From: Nemertoderma westbladi
Lineage: Eukaryota > Xenacoelomorpha > Nemertodermatida > Nemertodermatidae
Assembly (NCBI GenBank): GCA_032718475.1
Contig: JAUCBJ010001793.1
Location: 1 to 64,000 of the forward strand
Reading direction: 5' to 3'
DNA: 64,000 nucleotides
Part shown: positions 12,035-24,059 of the stretch, in pieces
Layout of the letters: each line of letters opens with the position of its first letter
Numbering within the stretch: the stretch's first letter is position 1
The notes under the pieces: model-generated
The model's database searches: none
What the model was told of the DNA's origin: nothing
The model's input: only the letters and a program-made list of their open reading frames with translations
Program-made: the position numbers and the translations under genes

Positions 12035-13835
12035 TGACGGGCCTAGCGGCCCGATAAGGAACCGACTTTTTATTTTAAATAAAAGAGACAACGAGAATTA
12101 GTATAGAACTAATAATTATGTAAAAATACAATCATATTTCATACAATAATTATTAATAAATTTGATCTATTATTAGTTGCTCAATTCTAGAACAAAATCG
12201 ACCTGCAACTAGTGAAGACCTCGTTTTGGAATTTCGAAACCATGCTGGTGCGATGCGCGATATCGTGTTTAGTTAATAAATTGAAAACTCCATCAGTTCA
12301 TGTCCAACCAGTAATAAGAAATCGCGATAAAGTAATTAAATAAAAATTATTCTAGAAAAATTTTCTCAAAAAGTATGAAGTCTTGGCATTGGTGACGCGA
12401 AACGGCTCGGCTTGGCCCGGCTTGGCCTGGCTCGGCTCGGCCCGGCCCGGCTCGGCTCGGCTCGGCTCGGCTCGGCTCGGCTCGGCTCGGCTCGGCTCGG
12501 CTCGGCTCGGCTCGGCTCGATTAGGCTCGGCTCGGCTCGGCTCGTCTCGGCTCGGCACGGCTCGGCTCGGCTCGGCTCGGCTCGGCTCGGCTCGGCTCGG
12601 CTCGGCTCGGCTCGGCTCGGCTCGGCTCGGCTCGGCTCGGCTCGGCTCGGCTCGGCTCGGCTCGGCTCGGCTCGGCTCGGCTCGGCTCGGCTCGGCTCGG
12701 CTCGGCTCGGCTCGGCTCAGCTTGGCTCGGCTTGGCTCGGCTTGGCTCGGTCTGAGTCGACTCCCCGTGCTGCTCAAAGGGCGCAAATACATATATCGAA
12801 GGGTCAAAGCAAAACTCACGTGCTGCTCGAAGGGTCAAAGTCAAACAATGTGTCTATTATTTGATGTAATTCACGTGCTGCTCGAAGGGCGCAAATACAT
12901 ATATCGAAGGGTCAAAGCAAAACTCACGTGCTGCTCGAAGGGACAAAGTCAAACATCGTGTCTATTATTTGATTATCTCACGTGCTGCTAGAAGGGCGCA
13001 ACTACATATATCGAAACAAGCCCCTGTCTTGTATTTTAATTATATCAGAAATCCTTGCCTTCAGTACAAATATCTAAAAATTCATTCACCTGAAGTATGG
13101 GTAACATTATAAATTCGTTTTTCGCACAGTAGAGTTAACTAAGCAAATACCCTCCAGGTTGACTGAATGATTTTATTAATGTTTGCCATGCATAATGTAC
13201 TATATTTGGGTCCCATGACCCACCCCATTGAACAGCTTTGCTTACATCTGATAGAAAGTAATCCCAAATTAACTTCCCTCTACGAAAATTATTTTAATTA
13301 AATACATACAACATAGCAGTCAACTCTGCAATCAACAGTACACAATAACGAAAATGGCATTCAGCTTACCAGCTATTCGCATTAAGCTAATAGATATTCG
13401 ATTTCATTGGATTCAGCGAGTGTGTGAGGGCTATTGGGAGAGCAATCAGCTTATGATGTAATACATTAGAATCCCACAGCTTTTGTTTGCTTACTGTCTG
13501 AGTTGTAGAGTGAGGATAATACTTGGCAGAGAAAGCATTTCTTTGTTAGGTGGCCATTCCTATAGAATAGCATTACTAGGCTATCTCTATCCATTTTTCA
13601 TGAGAGCCAGCTGGTGTTTTTATCATTGCGCCTATGGCGTTTTTTCGTTTATGTCTATTTTTCGAGCCCACGGCTCATGGACGAAATAGCGGAACATACC
13701 AGGGACCTTAGAATCCGGTCAGCCAGCCGCTGTGAAAATTTCATCAAAATCGTTAGAGTCGTTTTGGCTGTAGATCAGCCAGCCAGTCAGCCACGAGCAA
13801 TTCTTACAGTAATGAACCTCTCGGTTCCTAACTAG
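12035..13835 (+). mobile_element. Family II mosaic element, 1801 bp
   Basis: It follows another family II copy directly. The AT-rich module runs normally to GGTGACGCGAAAC at 12,403 and then switches abruptly into a GGCTC array, followed by the CTGCTCGAAGGG block and the core. It looks like a recombinant between the array-bearing and array-free forms. In the core, the usual GCGGTATCTAG is replaced by CCGGTCAGC. Confidence 0.85.
12404..12751. repeat. (GGCTC)n microsatellite, about 350 bp
   Basis: About 70 GGCTC pentamers with a few variants, inserted within the AT-rich module of a family II copy rather than at the usual AGAGACAACGAG position. Confidence 0.97.
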
Positions 13836-14169
13836 AGACGGCGTCAAGACGCCGTTAAGCAAGTCGGAAGTCATCAATCAAATGTAAATTCCATCAACAA
13901 GCTGTCATTGGTGTTATTTTACCATTGCGCCTATGGCGTTTTTTCGTTTATGTCTATTTTTCGAGCCCACGGCTCATGGACGAAATAGCGGAACATACCA
14001 GGGACCTTAGAATCGCGGTATCTAGCCGCTGTGAAAATTTCATCAAAATCGTTAGAGTAGTTTTGGCTGTAGATCAGCCAGCCAGCCAGCCAGCCAGTCA
14101 GCCAGCCAGCCAGCCAGTCAATCAGCCAACAATTCTTACAGTAATCAAGTCCTACGACTTGCTAACTAG
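13836..14169 (+). mobile_element. Family I short element, 334 bp
   Basis: Third copy of the 334-bp deletion form, with matched family I termini and CTAC loop. It is followed by an array-bearing family II element, as at 7598. Confidence 0.85.
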
Positions 14170-16243
14170 TGACGGGCCTAGCGGCCCGATAAGGAACCGA
14201 CTTTTTATTTCAAATAAAAGAGACAACGAGCTCGGCTCGGTCTTGCACGATTGGGCACGATTAAGTTCGACTTGGCTTGATCGGCTCGGTTTGGCTCGAT
14301 TAGGCTCGGCTCGGCTCGGCTCAGCTCGGCTCGGCTCGGCTCGGTTCGGTTCGGCTCGGCTCGGCTCGGCTCGGCTCGGCTCGGCTCGGCTCGGCTCGGC
14401 TCGGCTCGGCTAGGCTCGGCTCGGCTCGGCTCGGCTCGGCTCGGCTCGGCTCGGCTCGGCTCGGCTCGGCTCGGCTCGGCTCGGCCCGGCCCGGCCCGGC
14501 TCGGCTCGGCTCGGCTCGGCTCGGCTCGGCTCGGCTCGGCTCGGCTCGGCTCGGCACGGCTCGGCTCGGCTCGGCACGGCTCGGCTCGGCTCGGCTCGGC
14601 TCGGCTCGGCTCGGCTCGGCTCGGCTCGGCTCGGCTCGGCTCGGCTCGGCTCGGCTCGGCTCGGCTCGGCTCGGCTCGGCTCGGCTCGGCTCGGCTCGGC
14701 TCGGCTCGGCTCGGCTCGGCTCGGCTCGGCTCGGCTCGGCTCGGCTCGGCTCGGCTCGGCTCGGCTCGGCTCGGCTCGGCTCGGCTCGGCTCGGCTCGGC
14801 TCGGCTCGGCTCGGCTCGGCTCGGCTCGGCTCGGCTCGGCTCGGCTCGGCTCGGCTCGGCTCGGCTCGGCTCGGCTCGGCTCGGCTCGGCTCGGCTCGGC
14901 TCGGCTCGGCTCGGCTCGGCACGGCTCGGCTCGGCTCGGCTCGGCTCGGCTCGGCTCGGCTCGGCTCGGCTCGGCTCGGCTCGGCTCGGCTCGGCTCGGC
15001 TCGGCTCGGCTCGGCTCGGCTCGGCTCGGCTCGGCTCGGCTCGGCTCGGCTCGGCTCGGCTCGGCTCGGCTCGGCTCGGCTCGGCTCAGCTTGGCTCGGC
15101 ACGGCTCGGCTCGGCTCGGCTTGGCTCGGCTTGGCTCGGTCTGAGTCAACTCCCCGTGCTGCTCGAAGGGCGCAAATACATATATCGAAGGGTCAAAGCA
15201 AAACTCACGTGCTGCTCGAAGGGACAAAGTCAAACAATGTGTCTATTATTTTATGTAATTCACGTGCTGCTCGAAGGGCGCAAATACATATATCGAAGCC
15301 GAAGGGTCAAAGCAAAACTCACGAGCTGCTCGAAGGGACAAAGTCAAACATTGTGTCTATTATTTGATCATCTCACGTGCTGCTCGAAGGGCGCAACTAC
15401 ATATATCGAAACAAGCCCCTGTCTTGTATTTTAATTACATCAGAAATCGTTGCCTTCAGTACAAATATCTAAAAATTCATTCACCTGAAGTATGGGTAAC
15501 ATTATAAATTCGTTTTTCGCACAGTAGAGTTAACTAAAGCAAATACCCTTCAGGTTGACTGAATGATTTTATTAATGTTTGCCATGCATAATGTACTATA
15601 TTTGGGTCCCATGACCCACCCCATTGAACAGCTTTGCTTACATCTGATAGAAAGTAATCCCAAATTAACTTCCCTCTACGAAAATTATTTTAATTAAATA
15701 CATACAACATAGTAGTCAACTCTGCTATCAACAGTACACAATAACTAAAATGGCATTCAGCTTACCAGCTATTCGCATTAAGCTAATAGATATAGGATTT
15801 CATTCGATTCAGTGAGTGTGTGAGGGCTATTGGGAGAGCAATCAGCTTATGATGTAATACATTAGAATCCCACGGCTTTTGTTTGCTTACTGTCTGAGTT
15901 GTAGAGTGAGGATAATACTTGGCACAGAAAGCATTTCCTTGTTAGGTGGCCATTCCTATAGAATAGCATTACTAGGCCATCTCTATCCATTTTTCATGAG
16001 TGCCAGCTGGTGTTTTTATCATTGCGCCTATGGCGTTTTTTCGTTTATGTCTATTTTTCGAGCCCACGGCTCATGGACGAAATAGCGGAACATACCAGGG
16101 ACCTTAGAATCGCGGTATCTAGCCGCTGTGAAAATTTCATCAAAATCGTTAGAGTAGTTTTGGCTATAGATTAGTCAGTCAGTCAGTCAGTCAGCCAGTC
16201 TCGAGCAATTCTTACAGTAATGAACCTCTCGGTTCCTAACTAG
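14170..16243 (+). mobile_element. Family II element, 2074 bp, with pure GGCTC array
   Basis: It has family II ends and the same order as 7932-10105: hairpin, GGCTC array, CTGCTCGAAGGG block, AT-rich stretch, core. It differs mostly by array length and scattered substitutions. Confidence 0.85.
14231..15140. repeat. (GGCTC)n microsatellite, about 0.9 kb
   Basis: About 180 pentamers, the most uniform of the four arrays. A short GGCCC run lies near 14,485. The long minus-strand ORF (14205-15233) is an EPSRA repeat read from the array and is not a gene. Confidence 0.98.
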
Positions 16244-17742
16244 AGACGGCGTCAAGACGCCGTTAAGCAAGTCGGAAGTCGTCAATCAAAGGTAAGTTCC
16301 CTCAACAATGTTTACCTTTGTTCAGAAGGGAAGTGTTATTTATCTATGGTCAGAGAGAGATCCCACTCTGTAATTTGGCAATTGCTCAAATCCATTCAGC
16401 TGAATGACTCAGTAGAGTAAACTAAAGTAAATTCCCTCAGCCTCAACAATGTTTGCCTATGGTGTGAAGGGAATCTGACAGAGAATAATCTTAGCCACTA
16501 AATGTCATTCACCTAACAAAACATTTTGAATGCCACAGTGATTAACCCAATACAGATAATAAGCAGTTATTTTTATATTTCAAACTATAATGTTAGTGTA
16601 AGCCTTACAGAGTATCAGTATGAGGCTGAGTAAACATTCCGCCTTATAAGCACACAGCCTCCACAGTATTAATGTTGGCCAAAAGATTTAAAAATAAAAT
16701 ACAGTGCAATAGTACTCTGTAACCTACAGTCATTCAGCTTGCACTAAATATCAATCACCTATAAAACATTTAAACATTTTGAATGCCACAGTGTGTAACC
16801 TGATACAGATAATAAGCAGTGATTTTTATGTTTTAAACTATAACGTTAGTGTTAGACTTACAGTGTATCAGTATGAAGCTGAGTAAACATTCGCCTTATA
16901 AGCATACAACCTCCAAAATATTAATGTTGGACGAAAGATTTAAAAATAAAATACAGTGCAGTAGTACTCTGTAACTAACAGTCATTCAGCTTGCACTAAA
17001 TGTCAATCACCTATAAAACATTTTGAATGCCACAGTGATTATTAACCCAATACAGATAATAAGAAGTGATTTTTATATTTCAAACTATAATGTTAGTCTT
17101 AGCCTTACAGAGTATCAGTATAAGGCTGAGTAAACATTCCACCTTATAAGCATACAGCCTCCACAGTATTAATGTTGGCATTAATGTAGCCGATACACTG
17201 TATACCTAATAGTCATTCAGCAGGGGGAAGAGTTATTCAGCTGAGGCGGTAATAGATTGCAAACTAAACCAACCAGTTGGCAGCCTCATCGATTTATACT
17301 AAGCCTGTGTAGAAAGAACCACAAACGAAATCAACCAGTTAATATTTGCTTTGACAGAGAGTGCAGGGCCTAAACAAACAGTATGGGTGTACTAAGTACA
17401 ATAATCTTGGCAACCTCATCGATTTATTACTAAGCCTTGTGTAGAAATGCATTAGATAAGCCATTTTTCATCAGGACACCAGCTGTCATTGGTGTTATTT
17501 TACCATTGCGCCTATGGCGTTTTTTTCGTTTATCTCTTTTTTTCGAACACAGAGGCTATGGACGGAGTAGCCGATCATGCCAGGGACCTTAGAATCGCGG
17601 TATCTAGATGCTGTGAAAATTTCATCAAAATCGTTAGAGTAGTTTTGGCTGTAGGTCAGTCAGTCAGTCAGTCAGTCAGTCAGTCAATCAGTCAGCCACG
17701 AGCAATTCTTACAGTAATCAAGTCTAACGACTTGCTAACTAG
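16244..17742 (+). mobile_element. Family I element, 1499 bp
   Basis: It has family I ends. It is nearly identical to 3685-5286 apart from the 103-bp duplication found there. The pair are 12.6 kb apart in the same orientation, so a block of the array was duplicated. Confidence 0.85.
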
Positions 17743-19230
17743 TGACGGGCCTAGCGGCCCGATAAGGAACCGACTTTTTATTTTAAATAAAAGAGACAAC
17801 GAGAATAAATATAGAACTAATCATTATGTAAAAATACAATCATATTTCATACAATAATTATTAATAAATTCAATCAATTATTAGTTGCTCAATTCTAGAA
17901 CAAAAACGACATGCAACTAGTGAAGACCTCGTTTTGGAATTTCGAAACCACGCTGGTGCGATGCGCGATATCGTGTTTAGTTAATAAATTGAAAACTCCA
18001 TCAATTCATGTGCAACCAGTAATAAGAAATCGCGATAAATGTAATTAAATAAAAATTATTCTAGAAAAATTTTCCTCAAAAAGTATGAAGTATTGGCATT
18101 GGTGACGCGAAACTAGGCTAGTGAGATTCAGGATATTGCGTTTAATATAAAAATCAAAAACGCTATCAAATTCCGTAAAGGCATTAATAAAATACTGCAA
18201 CTTTTTTGAAATTTGTAAAATTCTAGAACTAGAAAAAATTAATTTTTGAACGGTGCTGTTTGGGGTTTCGAAAAATGGATAGGCCTAAAGAGGACGTCGA
18301 ATTAAGTTGAAAAATAAAAACCCCATCGAATTTGGACAAAGCGTTCCGGAGTTATAGCGGATCGAAAAAAATTGACCCCCCCCCCAGTCGCCAAAAATTT
18401 ACAGTAATTTAAAATTTTGCAAAAAAAATTTTTTGCGTTATTTTTGATGGCGAATCGATTGGCAGTACTGGCTACAAAAAATTTTTTTTGAAATTTTTGG
18501 TCAGAAAAAAAAACATGGAAAAAGTATCTTTTTAAAAAGATTTGATGTCTTTGCCTATGGTCAGAGAATGATCCAACTCTGTAACTTGGCAATCGCTCAA
18601 ATCCATTCAGCTGAATGGCACAGTAGAGTAAACTAAAGTAAATTCCCTATACAATGTTCTGAAGGGGAGACTGACAGAGTAATCCAACAATAAAACATTT
18701 TGCAATAATGTTGGCATTAATGTAGCCAACACACTACTGCATACTAAACCGTCATTCAGCTTACATTAGCAGAGGGAGAAACTTGGATACTCAACTAGAA
18801 TGCATTGGGAAGAGTTATTCAGCTGAGGCAATAATAGATTTCAAACTAAACCAACCAGTTTATATTTGCTTTGACAGGGCCTAAACAAACAGTATGGGTG
18901 TACTGAGTACAATAATCTTGGCAACCTCATCGATTTATACTAAGCCTTGTGTAGAAATCCATTACATAAGCCATTTTTCATCACGACACCAGCTGTTATT
19001 GGTGTTATTTTACCATTGCGCCTATGGCGTTTTTTCGTTTATGTCTATTTTTCGAGCCCACGGCTCATGGACGAAATAGCGGAACATACCAGGGACCTTA
19101 GAATCGCGGTATCCAGCCGCTGTGAAAATTTCATCAAAATCGTTAGAGTAGTTTTGGCTATAGATTAGCCAGTCAGCCAGTCAATCAGCCAACAATTCTT
19201 ACAGTAATGAACCTCTCGGTTCCTGACTAG
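17743..19230 (+). mobile_element. Family II element, 1488 bp
   Basis: It has family II ends. The 3' end reads CTGACTAG instead of CTAACTAG. It is close in length and layout to 2194-3684, with the AT-rich module and core but no GGCTC array. Confidence 0.85.
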
Positions 19231-19947
19231 TGACGGGCCTAGCGGCCCGATAAGGAACCGACTTTTTATTTTAAATGAAAGAGACAACGAGAATTAGTAT
19301 AGAACTAATAATTATGTAAAAATACAATCATATTTCATACAATAATTATTAATAAATTCGATCTATTAATAGTTGCTCAATTCTAGAACAAAATCGACCT
19401 GCAACTAGTGAAGACCTCGTTTTGGAATTTCGAAACCACACTGGTGCGATGCGCGATATCGTGTTTAGTTAATAAATTGAAAACTCTATCAATTCATGTG
19501 CAACCAGTAATAAGAAATCGCTATAAATGTAATTAAATACAAGTTATTCTAGAAAAATTTTCCTCAAAAAGTATGAAGTCTTGGCATTGGTGACGCGAAA
19601 CTAGGCTAGTGAGATTCAGGATATTGCGTTTAATATAAAAATCGAAACCGCTATCGAATTCCGTAAAGGCGTTAATAAAATACTGCAACTTTTTTGAAAT
19701 TTGTAAAATTCTAGAACTAGAAAAATATAATCTTTGAACGGCGCTGTTTGGGGTTTCGAAACATGGATAGGCTGAAAGAGGACATCGAATTAAGTTGAAA
19801 AATGAAAACCCCATCGAATTTGGACAAAGAGTTCCGGAGTTATAGCGGATCGAAAAAAATTTACCCCCCCCAGTCGCCAAAAATTTACAGTAATTTAAAA
19901 TTTTGCAAAAAAAATTTTTTGCGTTATTTTTGATGGCGAATCGATTG
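19231..19947 (+). mobile_element. Family II element, 3' truncated; right edge of array
   Basis: It has an intact family II 5' end and AT-rich module, but the repeat stops within GATGGCGAATCGATTG at about 19,947 and passes into single-copy sequence. There is no core and no 3' hairpin. This is the only copy whose end is lost, and it marks the array boundary about 100 bases from the P450 stop codon. Confidence 0.8.
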
Positions 19948-20043
19948 TATATGCATTAATTTTATACGCAAAATAAAATAGGTATATATTAGTTCTCTAT
20001 CTTGTCTAAAGTTTCTGGTTAGTTCTGAGTCTACATGGCAGAA

Positions 20044-21546
20044 TCATCTTTGTTCAGCAGAAATCTCGTAATCCTGGGGAGAAAGTGTACCTCCAAAGCG
20101 GAATGTTGTTGGTGGAGACTCATTGCCTTCGGGAACACTGAAGCGGAATTTGTGCATTAGAGTCGTGAAAAATATATACAATTCAGATCTCGCCAATTTT
20201 TCACCTAAACAAACACGAGGACCGAGTCCAAAGGGTATAAATGATTCAACTGAAATTGATTTTCCTTCTTCATCAATAAATCTATTTGGATCAAATTTCA
20301 TTGGGTCTTTCCATTCATCGTTGAAACACAAGTTGTAAATGCTGTAAGAAAGAAGTGCGTCTTTCGGTATATCAAAATCACCAACACTAAATGTTGAGCT
20401 CACTTCATGGATTAAAGCTACTGGTATAATGCACCCTCTTCTAAGTGTTTCTTGAAGAACAGCATTAACGTATACCAATTGATCTTTATCAGAAGGAAGT
20501 GGCAAGCGGTTTCTACCAACTACTCTATCAATCTCTTCATGCACCTTAACTTGAACTTCGGGATTCAAAATCATAAACAAAAGAGCCCAGTACAAGGCAC
20601 TGCTTGTCGTTTCACTTCCTGCCAAGAACAAATCGCGAACTGTCGATATGAGACTAAACTCATTGAAAACATCGTCAGCAAATCCACGTATACTTTCTTC
20701 TACAAGATACGCATCTATTAAGTCGCTGATACAATTTTCATCAAATACATTCCTATGACGATCAATCTCTTCTTTAGCGAATCGATCAATCTCTTTAGAG
20801 AGAAGATATACCTTATTTGCCGCAGTTCCGGGAATATTGATAAACCAAGTTGTTAATAATGTTGGCCAATGCTGTGTTGCAGATTGGGCAAGCTCGTCTA
20901 GGATGTGCAATTGATTTATAAATTTATCATCATCGTATTCAAATCTGTGACCAAAGATAAACCCACAAATGATATTGGAAACCGCTGATACAAGAAGTAA
21001 CCTTGGATTAAACGGCTGCTTTTCTTTCGGAATAAATTCCGTAAGTATTCGAGCCTCGTCTATTATTCTTTCTTCCATGGGATTTTTTCCTAATCCCAAA
21101 TCACGCATCACAGATAAGGTAAACCGCCTTGTCTCCCTCCAGACGCGTCCACTGGAATTACCCAATCCAACAGTATTACCCCTCTTTTTATCATAATAAA
21201 TATAATTCAAAACCACAAGTTTCGACATTCTATCACTTGTTTTAGACCCTTGAGTCACAAAAGCATTCTTTATATCTTTATATTCAAGCAAATTCATGAA
21301 CTCTAGATTAAGGAAACGAAGTCGAAACATGCTTCCATATGTTTTCCCCATGTTTACCATTGCTTGATGAATGTTATTTCTCTCTTTCCTTATCTCCTTC
21401 ATTAGCCGTGGGTCAAACAAAGGTAACATGAATCGGGGCATGGGTGGCAACCTCAGTCCACGGTGTTTGTCAGTTAATCGCAGATATGTAAAAATGAAAA
21501 TGAAGGTAAAAATAGCTAAATATATGAATATATCAGCTGTCATCAT
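20044..21546 (-). CDS. Cytochrome P450, CYP2 clan, single exon
   Basis: This intact 500-residue ORF encodes a microsomal P450 monooxygenase, which would take electrons from NADPH-P450 reductase and oxidise a lipophilic substrate. Visible features: N-terminal membrane anchor (residues 5-22), proline-rich hinge LRLPPMP (31-37), C-helix W136xxxR140, I-helix AGSETT (309-314), ExxR (E366, R369), FDPNRF (418-423), and heme-binding FGLGPRVCLG (439-448) with ligand C446. Length is normal for the family. Overall style (hinge, AGSETTS, C-terminal SPxxYE-like end) fits the CYP2 clan; the subfamily and substrate cannot be read. There is no intron, which is unusual for CYP2-type animal genes and could mean intron loss or retroposition; no frame damage is seen. 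The first of two tandem Met codons was taken as start. No clear polyadenylation signal was found in the 96 bases before the repeat array. Confidence 0.93.
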   Translation of the reverse strand: MMTADIFIYLAIFTFIFIFTYLRLTDKHRGLRLPPMPRFMLPLFDPRLMKEIRKERNNIHQAMVNMGKTYGSMFRLRFLNLEFMNLLEYKDIKNAFVTQGSKTSDRMSKLVVLNYIYYDKKRGNTVGLGNSSGRVWRETRRFTLSVMRDLGLGKNPMEERIIDEARILTEFIPKEKQPFNPRLLLVSAVSNIICGFIFGHRFEYDDDKFINQLHILDELAQSATQHWPTLLTTWFINIPGTAANKVYLLSKEIDRFAKEEIDRHRNVFDENCISDLIDAYLVEESIRGFADDVFNEFSLISTVRDLFLAGSETTSSALYWALLFMILNPEVQVKVHEEIDRVVGRNRLPLPSDKDQLVYVNAVLQETLRRGCIIPVALIHEVSSTFSVGDFDIPKDALLSYSIYNLCFNDEWKDPMKFDPNRFIDEEGKSISVESFIPFGLGPRVCLGEKLARSELYIFFTTLMHKFRFSVPEGNESPPTTFRFGGTLSPQDYEISAEQR

Positions 21547-23950
21547 TGCAGTTCAAATGTAAAGTAGTAAACAGGAAATAAATTAGACAAATAATATTTA
21601 ACTCTATATGTAATATATATGTAGGGAGTAAATACTTCTGCTTGGCAGTCATTTATCGACCTACTCAAATTGGTAATTTCTTCAATCAATTTTGATGGGG
21701 AAAATCACTAAATAAATTAATTATCTCTAAAATATATTTATCATGACTAAATATGGGAAAGAAGCAGGTTTACAGTGGCACGTTGTTTTACCCAAAACAA
21801 AACAAAACAGGTAACAGTTTTATTTTTTATGATAAAAAAAATTATATCCATTTTAGTGATATTTAAGATATTTTAAAGAATAAATATATATAATTTAGTG
21901 AGAAAAATTTAGCCAAAAAACATTTAATTTAGTAAAAATCATTTGATTTAGTGACCAATTAAGCGCCTTTGCTTTATTATCTACAAGAAATCCGCACATT
22001 CAGCTAGTTGTTGTGTGTATTGAGGACAGTGTTTATGGAGGATCTGTGAGCGTCACACTCACCACACACACAAACTCTAGTGATCTAATATTGTATAATC
22101 TTCCTGGTCATATAGCTATTGACTGACTCGACTGGCTAACTTTAAGCGGTGAAATTGCAAGGCTGGGATTTTTTGGCAATGATATGTTCACTTATTTTTC
22201 CTTTTATATTAAGAAAAACATTGGAGGCAACGTGGTGTAACTCCCTCTACGTCCCCGACGGAACACAAATGTCATGGATCCGGATGAATTCAACACGCTG
22301 TTAATTTACAGCGGGAGCGGCGTTAGTTAAGCAATTTTAATAAACTGTAAGGAATGTGTTCAGATGGGAATGAGGTCATATTAGTGACAGGTGGTGGTTG
22401 GTTCATCGCGTGATGTGCAATACAAAGTCCACTCTATAACTAATTATTGATAGATTAAGTAAAAATTAAATAAAGGGATTGCAGTATTTGTTGATAGTTA
22501 TGACGACATAATAACATCATCATAGTGATAAATTTGAGCCAATGAGAAGGTAGAAATGATAATTCCATTACAAATTCTCAACTTACAGTAATGCCAGCAC
22601 GAGCCCCGCCAATATCCCCCCCCCCCCCCCCCCCAAGGGACTATGTAATAAATCCCTGGTCATGGTCAATATCACTAAATGTCCCCAAACCGAGTTTGCT
22701 TTACTTGCAATACCAGACAGGAATTGGACCACTCTACCACCATGATCAGTGTGTCAGGAGCGTTACAAGAAGGACGGTCCTTTCATGTAACGATTGTTTA
22801 TGTAATGCGGACGCCTTACATGATTGGACGCATGATCATGTCCAAAGATTGTGGGGCGAGCGACGAAAGTACGTGAGCTTAGCATACAGGTACCACTAAC
22901 TCAATCGGTGTGTCTGTTGCTCTGTTGTGTCCAATTTTAAACGTTAAATAACTCAGCCAAATCTCGATAAAATATATCCAAACTTGGTACATCCTGAAGT
23001 CTGGCAAAAGTTTAGAAATTTTCCAAGTTGAATTTGCGTGTGGTCTTCGTGCAGCATCTGTGTAACTGTCTTGCAGTTATAATAAATTTATCTATCCAAA
23101 AATTATTAGGCTTGGCATCAGCTGGTTGCTAGGAGACTGCAGGATATATCTGGTGGGTTTGAAATTCAGCAATACCCGGTACAATGCAGCAATAATGTGG
23201 CCTTGGGAAGTGTGGTAGGCCTATTTCACTTTCAGCCATTCCAGCATTTCCAGAATGCAGAGTATGACACCGGTACCATGCATGAGATCCTGTACTCAGT
23301 ACCGGTACTGCTCACTGCTGTTGAGGAATGTGGTAGGCCTTGCTCTCTAGGCCGGTTGTCAGTCTGTCAGTGTGGTACTGCTACTGCATTATCTGAGTCC
23401 TGCAATTGCCTGAGTGATGTCTGAATTGCGATATCAGCCATATCATGTACCGGTACGGTACCTTAATATTATTAAACATATGTTTGACAGTACGGTACCG
23501 GTACTGTTACAGTGGTACAGAGTTACCGGTACCGTTTTCAGGTTGTTGGCGCCACCCAACCCACCAATCGGCTCGGCAACCATGCAAGTTTTGAAATTAT
23601 GCGGACTTAAGACAGACTGCCATATTGTCAGGTTGTATCAGGATCAGCTGACCTTTATTCCTTGATACGGTATCCAATACTGCACTAGGTACCCCAACAG
23701 CCCATACTGCAATACCCAGCAACGTTTTGGAATTGTGCCGGTACTCAAACAACTCGCCATCAATGCCACCGCCTCTGTCTGTCGCAGTGTCGTGGGCGAC
23801 CTCGACTTTTGGTATCGCTACTGCGCTAGCGCTACGGGCAAACTGAACTAACCGATGAGCTAGACCCGAGGACTGAAGAATGCATATAATTTTTTGAGTA
23901 GTTTGACTGTGGACTTCTATGACATCGATTCCAAGCTGACAATGCGAAAG
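21547..23950. other. Region without a recognised gene
   Basis: This is the upstream flank of the P450 gene and then AT-rich sequence with a 19-base poly-C run at 22,616-22,634. From about 23,260 to 23,690 the motif ACCGGTAC/GGTACC recurs often, a dispersed palindromic simple-sequence signature also seen at 26.3, 37.2 and 38.84 kb. The stretch near 22,920-23,060 looks like a decayed interspersed repeat. Short ORFs here show no family features. Confidence 0.5.
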
Positions 23951-24059
23951 TTTTGTTTTAAGTAAAAGTTTGGTTAAATTTTCTTAATTATTTATTTAAA
24001 TTTCTTAAGTACCGATTTTGGGATAGAATTGCTCAATTTTAATCTGTATCTAATAACTG

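Noticed and set aside
22591-22899. 102-codon ORF starting MPARAPPIS
   Set aside because: It runs through a poly-C tract and shows no family pattern or splice-linked neighbour.
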